The position numbers and the translations under genes were made by a program. A stretch of 64,000 nt of DNA from Polyangiaceae bacterium (GTDB taxonomy: Bacteria; Myxococcota_A; Polyangia; Polyangiales; Polyangiaceae): positions 1 through 64,000 of the forward strand of contig JAHBVY010000001.1 of the NCBI GenBank assembly GCA_019637265.1. The letters run 5' to 3'. Below are positions 52,201 through 60,447 of the stretch, piece after piece. Position 1 is the stretch's first letter. Every line of letters starts with the position of its first letter. The notes under the pieces are model-generated. The model was not told the DNA's origin. It worked only from the letters and a program-made list of their open reading frames with translations, and did not search any database.

Positions 52201-54520
52201 GCCCGGCCTTGCTGAGCAGCCGATCGACGCCGCGCAGCGCGTCGAGGTTGGTGTCGTCGAGCTCCAGCGCCGCGCGGTAGCGGCGGGTGGCCTCCACGTC
52301 GTCGCGCAGGTGATCTTCGTAGATCTCCGCCGCGCGGCACATCACGTGGAGCTGCTCTTCGCCGCGCAGCGCGTCGGCGCGCCGATCGAGGATCTTCACC
52401 AGGCCAGCGAAGTCCCCGGTGCGCTGGTAGATCTTGGCGAGCGCTTCGCTCGCGCGAACGTGCCCAGGATCCTCCGCGAGCACCTGCTTATACAGATCGC
52501 GCGCGCCGCCGGAGTCCCCCAGCTGGTGCTCCAAGATCTCGGCGGCCTCGGCGCGCAGGTCACGCGCCTTGGCCGGCGTCGCCGCGGCGTCCGCCCGGCG
52601 CGTGAGCACCATCCCCAGCTCGGGCCACTGCTGGGCCTTGCGGTAGATACGCGTCATGCCGTCGAGCGCCGCCTCGTTGGAGGGCTCCGCGGCGATCACC
52701 GCCTGCAAGCAGGGCAGCGCCAAATCCGGGCGCGATACCCCGTCAGCGTACCAGTCCGCCATGCGCAGCAAGATGAGGCTCTTGGTCTCCTGCGGGATCT
52801 CCTCCGCGATGGCCTCGTTGCAGGTGGCGAGCACGTCGCCCCACGCGTCCTGGCGCTTGCCCACCAGTCGCTCCACCTCGTCGGCGTAGTCGTCGTTCTC
52901 CGCGTCCTCACAGAACGCCTGGGTGTAGGCGATCAGCGCCTGGTCCTGATCGTTCAGCTCGGTGGCGTAGAGCCGGCCGATGTCCGCCAGGGCGCGGGCG
53001 CGCTCCACGCGGCTCTCCGCCTGCTCCGAGCGCGCGAGCAGCATCTCCACCACCTCTTCGTACTTCCCCAGGCGGCGGCGCGTGTCCTCCAAGCCGGTGA
53101 TCGCGATGTCGTCCGTCGGGTCGAGCTCGGTCAGCCACACGTAGGCCTGCTCGGCGCCCTCGTCGTTCTTCGCGTGCTCGTAGAGCCGCGCCGCGCGGAA
53201 CAAGAGGCCCTTCTTCGCCTCCTTGCTCTCCTTGTCCGTCGCCTCCATCTGATCGGCGGCGACCCCGAAGGCCTCGGCCACGCGCTCGGCGCTCGCGCCC
53301 TCGTCCACTGCGGCCTCCAAGGCCAGCGCCGCCTCCGTGTCGCTCGGGTCGGCGACCAGCGCGTCGATGCGGTTGTCGAGCTCCTCGTCGCTGATCTGCG
53401 CCTCGCGCTTGGCCTGTGAGCCACGGCCGAGCAGCTCCAGGCTCTCGAGCAGCACCCGCGCGTCAGCGGGGCGCTTGTCAGGATCTTTGTTCAACAGCCG
53501 CAGCACGAACTCGTCGAGCTCGGTGGTGATCCAGCCGCGGGGGGCGACGCTGCTCGGCTTCGGCGGCTCCCCCTTCAGGTGACCGATGGCGGCGTCGATC
53601 GCCGTCTTCTCGTCGAACAGCGGCTTGCCGGTGAGCACCTCGAACAGGAGCGCGCCGAACGAGTAGACGTCGCTGCGTGGATCGGCGCCCTGACCACGGA
53701 TCTGCTCGGGCGACACCGTCTTCAGCGAGGCGACGGTGGAGAACAGCTCCTTCTGGCCCGCGCGCGCCCGCGCGCGGAGGCGATCGGAGCCGGCGTCGAG
53801 CAGGGTGAGGCGGGTGGCGCCGTCAGCGCCGCGAACCACCAGCACGTTCTCGAGCCGCAAGTCGCCGTGCGCGATGCGGCGGCGGTGCAGCGCGGCGAGC
53901 GGCTCCAAGATCCCTTGCAGCAGCGGGCGCGCCTCGTTGATGTGCATCGGGCCCGTGCGCTCGATGCGCGCCGACAAGAGCTGCCCGTCGATCAAGCGGT
54001 GCGCGACGTAGTAGCGCCCGCCCACGGCGCCCACCTCGAGCCCGCTCGGGAGCCCTGCGTGCTCCGTCTGCGCCACCAGCCGTGTGACCGTGAGGAAACG
54101 CATCAGGCCGCGCTGGTCACGCGCCGCCTCGCTCCGCAGCACCTTCACGCGGTAGTCGGCGTCGCCCCGGCGCCCGACGTAGCTGACCCCGAGGCGACCC
54201 TCACCGAGGCGCCGCGTCAGCGTGAAGTCCCCGAAGGGCTTGCCCACCTCGAGCTCGTCTGGCTGCACCAGACCCTGACTGCGGATCTGCGTGAGCTTCG
54301 GGTTCACCTCGTCGCGGCTCGCCAGCACGGCGTCGCACAGCGCCTCCACCGCGTCCGCCTCCAGGCAGTGGTCCGTGAGGGCGCGTACGAAGGAGCCCTT
54401 CGCGGCGGTGCCGCCCACGGCCTCGGGATCGAGCCCCAGCACGTCGCGGGAGAGGTGGATGATTTCGTCGAGCTCGAAGAGTCGCTCGAGCTCGGCGCGC
54501 AGGATGTCAGTCTCGACCAT
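49208..54520 (-). CDS. Kinase-like/TPR giant protein with degenerate kinase motifs
   Basis: 1770 residues, no signal peptide. Residues 1-~75 are a compact helical domain (ELERLFELDEIIHLSRDVLGL...) that may be a death-like/effector-associated adaptor (inference). A Ser/Thr kinase domain spans ~96-370: glycine loop LGEGRLGVSYVG, Lys126 in YRVKV, catalytic loop HGDLRLEN (218-225), DAG at 242-244 in place of DFG, SPEQIRG and RSDVYSFGALLFEVLTGKPLF. The helix-C Glu is not seen in RFLTVTRLVAQTEH, and HRD is HGD, so activity is doubtful. Residues ~400-1400 are long TPR-like repeats of the same ~70-residue type as in the 3749-residue protein. The C-terminal ~350 residues (AEIPPQAAAFIAARHLTYFRPG, then DLTADRAGLIVCHDLE) resemble a peptidase M48-like fold without the zinc motif. 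It is divergent from the ftsB-like gene. Confidence 0.85.
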   Translation of the reverse strand: MVETDILRAELERLFELDEIIHLSRDVLGLDPEAVGGTAAKGSFVRALTDHCLEADAVEALCDAVLASRDEVNPKLTQIRSQGLVQPDELEVGKPFGDFTLTRRLGEGRLGVSYVGRRGDADYRVKVLRSEAARDQRGLMRFLTVTRLVAQTEHAGLPSGLEVGAVGGRYYVAHRLIDGQLLSARIERTGPMHINEARPLLQGILEPLAALHRRRIAHGDLRLENVLVVRGADGATRLTLLDAGSDRLRARARAGQKELFSTVASLKTVSPEQIRGQGADPRSDVYSFGALLFEVLTGKPLFDEKTAIDAAIGHLKGEPPKPSSVAPRGWITTELDEFVLRLLNKDPDKRPADARVLLESLELLGRGSQAKREAQISDEELDNRIDALVADPSDTEAALALEAAVDEGASAERVAEAFGVAADQMEATDKESKEAKKGLLFRAARLYEHAKNDEGAEQAYVWLTELDPTDDIAITGLEDTRRRLGKYEEVVEMLLARSEQAESRVERARALADIGRLYATELNDQDQALIAYTQAFCEDAENDDYADEVERLVGKRQDAWGDVLATCNEAIAEEIPQETKSLILLRMADWYADGVSRPDLALPCLQAVIAAEPSNEAALDGMTRIYRKAQQWPELGMVLTRRADAAATPAKARDLRAEAAEILEHQLGDSGGARDLYKQVLAEDPGHVRASEALAKIYQRTGDFAGLVKILDRRADALRGEEQLHVMCRAAEIYEDHLRDDVEATRRYRAALELDDTNLDALRGVDRLLSKAGRFHELLENLARQIQLAATPRQKITLWERVAGIHDEEFLDHAKAADAWEQILSIDPAHEGALTALSRHYRALDRWEDLAELYDRHLKLVTDAPRRIELGLALGRVLSEQIGSPERATTAYERVLEADPEHAGALEALARLRESSGDADAALSAIDALAQKAASPEAKAEQYIRAAKLLEARGDRDQAIERYKLALDANPKDASASAALREAYAARGDTAAALQLLQRELEQTEGTRAKARLAAEMAKLARDRLKDDAKAEDAAKRALTLDPTNPTALMVLGDLAFEAARYVEAAAHYEQLANNADSMDKAEATRILVNYVDALSQSGSTEKALIPMDTLLRIAPDDREALTRVARVTFEHGSAKRASELHDDLLKRFSSELSKPERAAALYRYGESLRKSGELAAAKEALEQALDLNPSELIPMTSLAEIHLTEGDYAAALQIKSQHLEAVEGDERVRLLMEMGDIASEKLNDRTQAAKSYVAALEDRPDDRRLLTKLMQLYSEEKDWGKLVEVVLRLAEFVDDSRQKAKYLHSAAIVSGRQLGEVEQAIGYYERVLELDPEMTKALAELIELQRQRGDHEAVERLLERRLRRASEKKDTATLLETFTELAQLYETELGLTDKAIDALEAAHTLDPDNKERSERLANLYASDPHKYLGKAVTAQLAILRQNPYRPDSYKLLRRLYTEVKRADAAWCLCQALSVMNLAEPDEERFYRRMRSETPAHAQDAMNEQDWDARVQHSYTDPLLTRVFALIEPAVILARGQSFADLGYDQSYQVDLATDPYPMSQTLHYAAGVLGMAAPPTFRNPNDPGGLSFLHAHAPSIVLGTAALAAEIPPQAAAFIAARHLTYFRPGMYLRHLIPSGTGLKSWLFAAIKIIAPQFPVAASLEGPVREATEALERHLTAQTRDELARVVSKLLEGGGALDLKRWVAGVDLTADRAGLIVCHDLETTAEIIKASDEASSAVPTQERLKELVLYAVSEPFFELRQRLEIGVDS

Positions 54521-54969
54521 GCTCTATAGTTCCGTATCAGGGGGCGGAGGGTTCAGGCGGTGGGTCGCCTCGCGTTGCGTCGCGGGCGGTCAGGCGACGC
54601 TCGCGTCAGCGTACGCTTGCCGGGGGAGCCGCTAGGATCGCTCGATTCGAGGTGGACCGGCGAGAGACCGGCGTGGATCGTGGGTGGGGAGGGGCGTGTA
54701 GCGCGCGGAGCATAACGAAACGGTCTTGGAAATGACACCTGAACCGGCGGCCGGATCACCCACTCGAAGGACGGGGCACGCAAGTCACCCCCCCGCAGCC
54801 TGGCGCCGACGCGGTGCGCCAGCGACTTGGGCGGAGGCCTCCCCCGGGCGACCACGCGGCGATCCTCGCGCTCCACTCGGCCGCCGTAGGCGTCCGATGC
54901 CGCGGCTATCCAAGCGGCGCTCGTCGCCCATGGGCGCCTAGAACTTGCCCACGCAGCGCGTCACGGGTG
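54521..54969. other. 449-base divergent promoter region
   Basis: Spacer between the minus-strand kinase-like gene and the plus-strand ftsB-like gene. It contains a GC-poor stretch at about 54712-54745 (TAACGAAACGGTCTTGGAAA...) that could hold a promoter for ftsB, and ACTATAG just before the kinase start on the minus strand. The open frames here have no protein-like composition. No repeat or RNA gene was recognised. Confidence 0.5.
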
Positions 54970-55275
54970 ATGGCTCCTCGGATGCTCCACTGGCGCGTGC
55001 TGTTCGAGCGGGTGCTGCCGATCGCTATCTTGGCGGTGGCCTGCGTCTCCGTGCCGTGGCTGATTTTCTCGAGCGACGGCCTGCCGCGCCTCGACAAGCT
55101 GAAGACGGAGCGCGCCGCGGTGGACGAGGAGATCTCGCGGCTCAGTCAGGAGATCCATGAGCTCCGCGCCGAGGTGGCGAGCGTGAAGAGCGACCCGGCG
55201 CGGGTGGAGCAGGTGGCGCGCGACGAGCTTGGCCTGGTGCGTCAAACCGAGGTCGTGTTCCAGTTCACTCGCTGA
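54970..55275 (+). CDS. ftsB: FtsB/DivIC-type septum formation protein
   Basis: 101 residues from the ATG of MAPRMLHWRVLFERV; the upstream open extension is not protein-like. One transmembrane helix (VLPIAILAVACVSVPWLIF, ~14-32) is followed by a coiled coil (LDKLKTERAAVDEEISRLSQEIHELRAEV split in heptads) and the conserved C-terminal part DPARVEQVARDELGLVRQTEVVFQF. This is the FtsB architecture, in which the coiled coil pairs with FtsL in the divisome. Size fits the family (~100). DivIC is an equivalent name; the neighbourhood does not help to separate them. It is followed 55 bases later by the MshEN-GAF-like gene. Confidence 0.85.
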   Translation: MAPRMLHWRVLFERVLPIAILAVACVSVPWLIFSSDGLPRLDKLKTERAAVDEEISRLSQEIHELRAEVASVKSDPARVEQVARDELGLVRQTEVVFQFTR

Positions 55276-55330
55276 GCCGCCTCGCAGGCGCCCGGCTCTG
55301 GCCCCATCCGGGCGCGCTCGGGAGTAGAGG

Positions 55331-56581
55331 GTGGCCCGGCGTCGCTCACGAGGTGCGCGGTTCTTTTGGGGCCGGTCCCTTGCTCGCCCGCGTGGCGTGG
55401 GCGATCCTGCCCGGGTGTCGGTCGATCTCGCGCGGCGCCTGATCCGCATCGGTAAGGTCCCGAGCGTCGCCGTCGAGCGCGCGCTCTGGCGCTGGGTCAA
55501 CCAGGGTGAGCCCTTCCTCAAGGTGCTCACGGAGTCGCAGCCCGAGGTGAGTCAGTTGCTCGAGCGGGTGGCGGAGCGCGCCTCGATCCCGCTGGTGCGG
55601 CGCGTGGTGGCGCACCCAGGGCTCGTCGAAGAGCTCCCGCGCGGGCTGTGCGAGCGCCTGCTCGTGGTGCCCCTGCGGCGGGATCCGCAGAGCGGCAGCG
55701 TTGACGTGGCGGCCGCCGATCCGCTCGATCCACACCTCGCCCGGGAGCTCGGCTTCCACCTCGGCGGGCCCGTGAGGCTACTCCGGGCGGAGGTGCCGGA
55801 GCTGGTGCTCGCGCTCGGCGCGATCGAGCAGGCCGTGGGGCGTGATGACACGGACCGCGACGCGACGCGCGGTGCGCCCCATGAGCCAGGCGCCAGAGCG
55901 CGCCACGCGTTCGACAGTGTGCCTGCCTCTGAGCGCACGCCCGCCTTCGGCACCCCGGTGGTGCGCCCCGATAAAGTCATTTTACCTGTCCATCGCAGCC
56001 CGCGCGCGAGCGACCCGCCGCGCAGCCAAGAGCCTTCGGAGCCTGCGATCCCGCTGGTGAGGCGGGCGCACGAGGCCGCGCCGCCAGCGCCCAACTTGGC
56101 GGAGGTGGAGGAGCAAGCGGACCAACTGGCGAGCGCCGAGCTCGCGATCGCGTCCAGCGCGGACCGGGTGGTCCAAGTGCTGGTGGACGTGCTCGAGACG
56201 GTGTCACACGTCGCCGTGGTGCTCACCAGTCGCGGCTCGGAGTTCGTCGGTCGCGCTGGCACCCAGGGGGTGGATCCTGAGCTGCTACGCGAGGTGCGTA
56301 TCCCCGCGGATACGCCCAGCGTGCTGCTCACGGCGTGCGACGTCGGCTATTACCTGGGTGAGCTGCCCACCACGGAGGCTCACGCCGCGCTGGGGCGCGC
56401 GCTCGCTGAGCCGGGGGAGGTGTTGGTGCAGCCGGTGCGCGTCGGGGGGCGCGCGGCGCTGGTCGTGGTGTGCTCGGTGGGGATGGACAGCGCGCGCGTC
56501 ACGCGGCGGGTGGAGGAGCTCTCGCAGCGCGCGGGGGCGGCGCTCGAGCGGATCTTGCTGGAGCGTAAGCTGCGCAGTTGA
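55331..56581 (+). CDS. MshEN-domain / GAF-like fusion protein
   Basis: 416 residues from a GTG with GGAG six bases upstream; a GTG at 55415 (VSVDLARRL) is an alternative that removes a basic extension. Residues ~28-170 match the GspE N-terminal (MshEN) domain: IPLVRRVVAHPGLVEELPRGLCERLLVVPLRR, then DVAAADPLDPHLARELGFHLG. A Pro/Arg/Ser linker (~170-265) leads to a C-terminal ~140-residue module with DRVVQVLVDVLETVSHVAVVLTSRG and VLVQPVRVGGRAALVVVCSV, which looks GAF-like. There is no ATPase. MshEN domains of other proteins bind cyclic di-GMP, so a c-di-GMP-sensing regulator is possible, but the key binding motif has not been checked. Confidence 0.75.
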   Translation: MARRRSRGARFFWGRSLARPRGVGDPARVSVDLARRLIRIGKVPSVAVERALWRWVNQGEPFLKVLTESQPEVSQLLERVAERASIPLVRRVVAHPGLVEELPRGLCERLLVVPLRRDPQSGSVDVAAADPLDPHLARELGFHLGGPVRLLRAEVPELVLALGAIEQAVGRDDTDRDATRGAPHEPGARARHAFDSVPASERTPAFGTPVVRPDKVILPVHRSPRASDPPRSQEPSEPAIPLVRRAHEAAPPAPNLAEVEEQADQLASAELAIASSADRVVQVLVDVLETVSHVAVVLTSRGSEFVGRAGTQGVDPELLREVRIPADTPSVLLTACDVGYYLGELPTTEAHAALGRALAEPGEVLVQPVRVGGRAALVVVCSVGMDSARVTRRVEELSQRAGAALERILLERKLRS

Positions 56582-56674
56582 CGGCGCTGGTGTCCGTGCC
56601 AGCGTTTCGCGGCGCCGACGCGTGCGGCCGGACGCAGCGCCATCACGGCGCTCGAGCATTCGTCAGGTCGGTTG

Positions 56675-56700
56675 TTTTTTAGGGGGTTGGACGGCACCGC
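56675..56700 (-). repeat. Dispersed CCAACCCCC/A6 motif, copy 6
   Basis: The plus strand reads TTTTTTAGGGGGTTGG then ACGGCACCGC, 93 bases after the stop codon of the MshEN gene. Inverted, it contains the same GCGGTGCCGTCCAACCCCC as at 27132 and 60294. Confidence 0.65.
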
Positions 56701-56775
56701 GCAGGGCGGCGCTGTGGGCTCGCGCCGGAGCGCCGCGTGACTGACGTCAGCGCACCTGATGGTTCCAGTGATGGC

Positions 56776-57246
56776 TCAGCTCGCGTCGTGCGCGGCGATC
56801 ACCTCGGGGGGCGCTTGCACCAGCTCGATCAAGACACCGACGCCCCCCTGCGGCTCCTGCTCGCTCCCCTTCGGGTGAATGAAGCACACGCGGTGACCCG
56901 CTGCGCCCACCCGGATCCCCCCGGGGGTGAAGCGCACGCCGCGCGCCGAGAGCCAGCTGGTTGCGGCGTCCAGATCGTCCACCCACAGCCCGACGTGGTT
57001 CAGCGGTGGCTCGTTCACCCGAGGCTTGCGCGCCGGATCGATCGGCTGCATCAGGTCCACCTCCACTCGGAGCGGCCCGCGCCCGCACACCAAGATGTCC
57101 TCGTCGACGTTCTCCGCCTGGCTCTGAAAGCTCCCCACCTGCTCGAGGCCCAAGAGCTCGAGCCACAGGTGCCGGAGCGGGTCTTTGTCGGCGGCGCCGA
57201 TGGCGATCTGCTGGAGGCCCAGGACACGGAAGGGTCGGTCAGTCAT
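56776..57246 (-). CDS. VOC family protein (glyoxalase / methylmalonyl-CoA epimerase-like)
   Basis: 156 residues of the vicinal-oxygen-chelate fold. Two beta-alpha-beta modules are visible: [33 protein letters not shown] and [23 protein letters not shown]. The C-terminal [23 protein letters not shown] closely follows the methylmalonyl-CoA epimerase end (FLHPK...VLIELCQ). The metal ligand positions would be Gln in LQQIAIG (usually His), His in LNHVGLW and Glu in LIELVQ; the Gln replacement makes epimerase activity uncertain. Lactoylglutathione lyase and dioxygenase relatives remain possible. Confidence 0.8.
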   Translation of the reverse strand: MTDRPFRVLGLQQIAIGAADKDPLRHLWLELLGLEQVGSFQSQAENVDEDILVCGRGPLRVEVDLMQPIDPARKPRVNEPPLNHVGLWVDDLDAATSWLSARGVRFTPGGIRVGAAGHRVCFIHPKGSEQEPQGGVGVLIELVQAPPEVIAAHDAS

Positions 57247-57333
57247 GTTTGCTTCGATCTAGATGGAGGACGGCGCTCGATCTGGTCAGCCGTTGTGACG
57301 AAGCCCCGTCCTAGTCAGCTACCTTGATGAGGG

Positions 57334-58074
57334 TTACGGCAGGCGCAGCTGGACCCCGCCGCCGAACTCCATGCTCGCGTTGATGGATCGGAGCACGCCC
57401 ACCGTGGTCCCCGCGGAGAGGTACACCCCGAACACCTTGGCGAAGTCGTACTGAGGGCCCGCCGCCAGGTGAAACTGGAGGTCCCCTTTGTAGTCAGGCT
57501 GATAGGCAGTCGCGTTGGCGAACTGGTACGTGGCGCCGGTGCCGCCCTCCGCCGTGAAGGCCACGGCGGGCTCGATGAAGATCTTGAAGCGGGAGTCGCT
57601 CATCGTGTACGCGCGGAGCCCGGCGCCGAACAGGAGCAGCGGCTCGGTCTCGGTGGCGTCCTCGGCGCCGAGGCCGAAGCGCGCCCAGAGGAACGGCTCG
57701 AGGCCCGCGAAGGGCGCGAAGGAGAGCGCCAAGTCGAGCGCGGGCGGGCCCATGAAGCCGCACAGCTTCTGCTGGTCCTTCACGGGCTTCTCGAGCTCGG
57801 GCGCGCGGCACAGCGGCGACGCGTCGTAGCGCATCACGACTCGATAGGCGCCCACGACCCCCACTCGGAGCCCCGCCTGCATCGCGTGGCTGAAGGTGTC
57901 CTCCTCCGCCTCCGCGTTGCCCTCCTCTGCGTCGCCCGGCGCGCCGCTGGGAGCGATCCGAGGCGACGTGGGGTCCGCGGTCTCCTGGATGGACTCGGCT
58001 CGCGCGCCGCCGGCCCAGGTGACGACGCCCAGCACCAGAACCAACCAAGGTTTGGGGGAGATCCTCGAGCTCAC
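57334..58074 (-). CDS. Putative outer-membrane beta-barrel protein
   Basis: 246 residues, GTG start with AGGTAAG upstream. A signal peptide (WLVLVLGVVTWAGGARA) is cleaved before ESIQ. After a short acidic linker the protein is made of alternating amphipathic strands (ALDLALSFAPFAGLEPFLWARFGLG, LLLFGAGLRAYTMSDSRFKIFIEPAVAF, FGVYLSAGTTVGVL) and ends in a Phe/Leu-rich strand MEFGGGVQLRLP, close to the C-terminal beta-signal of outer-membrane barrels. No family recognised. It lies between the VOC gene and the aconitase-like gene, all minus strand, possibly one transcript. Confidence 0.7.
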   Translation of the reverse strand: MSSRISPKPWLVLVLGVVTWAGGARAESIQETADPTSPRIAPSGAPGDAEEGNAEAEEDTFSHAMQAGLRVGVVGAYRVVMRYDASPLCRAPELEKPVKDQQKLCGFMGPPALDLALSFAPFAGLEPFLWARFGLGAEDATETEPLLLFGAGLRAYTMSDSRFKIFIEPAVAFTAEGGTGATYQFANATAYQPDYKGDLQFHLAAGPQYDFAKVFGVYLSAGTTVGVLRSINASMEFGGGVQLRLP

Positions 58075-58207
58075 CGCGCGAGCTTACCTAGGCGGAGCCG
58101 CGCGCGTCGCGCACTTTTCCACGCTTCGGTGGCGCCGCGCCCCGATGCACCACGCCCCGCGGGATCGGGCCCGCTCCGTGGGGCGGGCTCGGCGTGTCTC
58201 AACGACG

Positions 58208-60010
58208 CTATTTGCGCGTCTTGAGGACGGGCGCGGCGACGTGGGCGGCGCCTCGAGCCACCCAAGCGCGCTCCTCCCCAGCGGCCAGCCACGACGCGGT
58301 GAGCGCGCCGCCCGGGCCCTGGAGCGAGAAGGCGGCGTCCGCAGGCCAGGCGTCGGGTGCGGGGACGCCCACCTGGGTTGCTTGGGTCACCGCTTGCAGC
58401 ACCTCCGGCTCCGCGCGGAGCGCGAGCACCCCCAAGCCGGACAAGAGCGGGACGAAGCCGCTCGGGACGTGAGGCGCGAGCACCGCGCGGAGCTGGGGCG
58501 TCAAGCGAGGGGCGGCTTGGCACAGCGCCGACAGCTCCGCGAGGCCCGCGCACACCACGAGCGAAGGCCCGGCGAGCGACAGGTTCCCTGCCTGCTTCCC
58601 GGCGACCACCGCGAGCTCGGTTGGGCCCGACCAGGCGACGGCCGGGTGAGCCACCGTGGCCCCCGCGTCGTCATCGGTCTTGACCTTGCCTTTACCTTTG
58701 CGCACCACCAGCACGTCGTCCGTGGGGAGGGCGCGCGGCACCGTGACGCGCACCGGGCGCTTGAATCCGCGCGGATCACCCACCTCACCATGAGCGACGG
58801 TGTAGGCCAAGGTCTCCGCGGAGGCGACCACCGCCTGCGCGGTGAGCGAGTGCCCCGCGCCAGGATCCGAATCGAACGTGCGCAGGCTGAGGCCGCCGGG
58901 TGGTGGCGGGTAGAGCTCCCCGGTGAGGATGCGTTGATCGGGCTCGATCAGCCGCGCGCCGGTGGCGATCAAATCGACCAGCGCGCCTGTCTTCGCGAGC
59001 ACCTCCAGCACTTGGCGTGAGGGCGGCGCGAGCAGCAGGTCGAGCTTCGGCGGCACGCGCTTGCTCTTCAGCAGCAGCGCGGCGGCCAGGATGTCGCGCA
59101 GGCCGGCGCCGGTGTCGCCCCCCAGGATGACTTGGCGCACGGGCTTGCCCTTCAGCTCGCGCACCGCCTTGACCTCGCCCGTCTCGTCGAGCACCAGCGG
59201 ATCGACCGCGGAGAGGTCGACGCTGAGCACGTCGTCACACGGGGCGCCGTTGTCCGGGTTGAGCGCGCGGTGCGCCTTGGAGCGCCGCTGATCACGGAGG
59301 TAGACCTCCGTCTTCTCGTCGCTCACGAACACCGCGCTGGCGGCGCCGAGCTGCGGCGCCAGGCTGCAGAGGACGGCGCGATCGGCCACCGGGAGCAGCC
59401 GCGCCGACGGCCCGGCGAACTCGAGCACCACGGGCGCGCCATAGGTGCGATCCACCCGTTCGATGAGCTCCGCCAGGCCGCGCCGGAGCAGCTCGAGCGC
59501 GACGTCGCGGATGCACACGAATGGCCGGATGCGCCCGCTCAAGAGCACCTGCACGCTGCGCGGCGTGCGCACCCGCACCGTGCCGGTGGCGAGCGCGCTG
59601 GCGAGCTCCGAGGGAGAGACCACGAGCGAGAGCATCCCGATCCCCCCCACCGCGGCCATGCGTGGCTCATCGGTGATGGAGAGCCGCGCCGGGGAGCCGA
59701 AGCGCTCGAGGTGCACCGCGGCGGGGAAGCCGATGCCCGGCCGGCACCAGAGCAGCCCCTGCTGAACCCAGCCATCCACGCGGCCTTCGACCCCGCCGCG
59801 TTCCTCCGCCGGAGAACGACGCTGCGTGACGCAGTGGGTGTCGTAGACCACCGCCGTCTCCACCGCGGCCTTCCGCAGGCCTCGCGCGGCGGCGTCCTGC
59901 AGTGTCCGGCTCGGATCCCGCGCCAGGACGACTTGATCGACCTTGACCTTCAGCGTGTCGCTCTGAAGCTGCGGATCGTCACTGCGCCCCGCCAAGATCT
60001 TCTGGGGCAT
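58208..60010 (-). CDS. Aconitase-superfamily protein lacking iron-sulfur cysteines
   Basis: 600 residues from MPQKILAGRS; an ATG 11 codons upstream is possible. The sequence follows the aconitase/LeuC fold from end to end: start KILAG, D-x-H-x-x-T-Q region YDTHCVTQ (57-63), GIGFPAAVHLERFGSPARL (93-110), SGRIRPFVCIRDVALELL, EFAGPSARLLPVADRAVLCSLAPQLGAASAVF and the C-terminal SAETLAYTVAHGEVGDPR. The usual cluster ligands are absent: SCTN of the first ligand is GGDTGAG (297-303) and the CxxC pair is replaced around EPDQRILTG (356-364). SDSHT is ITDEPRM. It is therefore probably not an iron-sulfur hydratase and may be inactive or repurposed. The match is by motif alignment and should be verified with a profile search. 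Confidence 0.75.
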   Translation of the reverse strand: MPQKILAGRSDDPQLQSDTLKVKVDQVVLARDPSRTLQDAAARGLRKAAVETAVVYDTHCVTQRRSPAEERGGVEGRVDGWVQQGLLWCRPGIGFPAAVHLERFGSPARLSITDEPRMAAVGGIGMLSLVVSPSELASALATGTVRVRTPRSVQVLLSGRIRPFVCIRDVALELLRRGLAELIERVDRTYGAPVVLEFAGPSARLLPVADRAVLCSLAPQLGAASAVFVSDEKTEVYLRDQRRSKAHRALNPDNGAPCDDVLSVDLSAVDPLVLDETGEVKAVRELKGKPVRQVILGGDTGAGLRDILAAALLLKSKRVPPKLDLLLAPPSRQVLEVLAKTGALVDLIATGARLIEPDQRILTGELYPPPPGGLSLRTFDSDPGAGHSLTAQAVVASAETLAYTVAHGEVGDPRGFKRPVRVTVPRALPTDDVLVVRKGKGKVKTDDDAGATVAHPAVAWSGPTELAVVAGKQAGNLSLAGPSLVVCAGLAELSALCQAAPRLTPQLRAVLAPHVPSGFVPLLSGLGVLALRAEPEVLQAVTQATQVGVPAPDAWPADAAFSLQGPGGALTASWLAAGEERAWVARGAAHVAAPVLKTRK

Positions 60011-60447
60011 GGTGCGGGGCGGATCGCCCGCTCGCGCGCGCATAGGGGATGGTGGGAGTGGGGGGGTTGGTGCCCCTGCAGGCAGAGCTGGGTAGGGACA
60101 GGCAGGTGATGGGGGACGCCCCGCGTGACCGTGTGGAGCGGCACGAACCTAGCCGGCCAACCTCGCGGGGGTCAAGGCCCAGCGCGGAGCGGGCGCCCTC
60201 GGGTGCGGGCATGGCCCAGCTTCGCCCAGGCCGCAAGCCCCTTACCGGGTGGCAAAGTCCCGGGTTGGGCGCCAGCGTGCGAAGGGGGCAGGCGCGGTGC
60301 CGTCCAACCCCCCCCAACCCGTTCCCGTGCTCCTGCTCGGTCATCGGGGCCAGGCGGCTGGTGGAGCCGCGGCAAGGATTCGGCGCGGCGGCGCAGGTGG
60401 GGCACAAAGGTTCACGTAGGCCCGCGTTCCAGGGTAGATTGGCGGTC
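60011..60447. other. 437-base divergent intergenic region
   Basis: Separates the minus-strand aconitase-like gene and the plus-strand Roadblock gene. It contains dispersed CCAACCCCC-type motifs at 60061-60070 (inverted) and 60294-60320. The plus-strand frame that runs through it into the Roadblock gene gives no recognisable protein before residue 134 of that frame. No RNA gene or terminator was recognised. Confidence 0.5.
60294..60320 (+). repeat. Dispersed CCAACCCCC motif, copy 7
   Basis: GCGGTGCCGTCCAACCCCC continues as CCCAACCCG. Identical to the copies at 27132 and 56675 over 19 bases. It is in the leader of the Roadblock gene. Confidence 0.65.

Noticed and set aside
56681-56690. T-tracts next to the dispersed motif as simple rho-independent terminators
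   Set aside because: No GC-rich hairpin precedes the T6 run in most copies, and orientation relative to genes is not consistent. A termination role is not supported as such.
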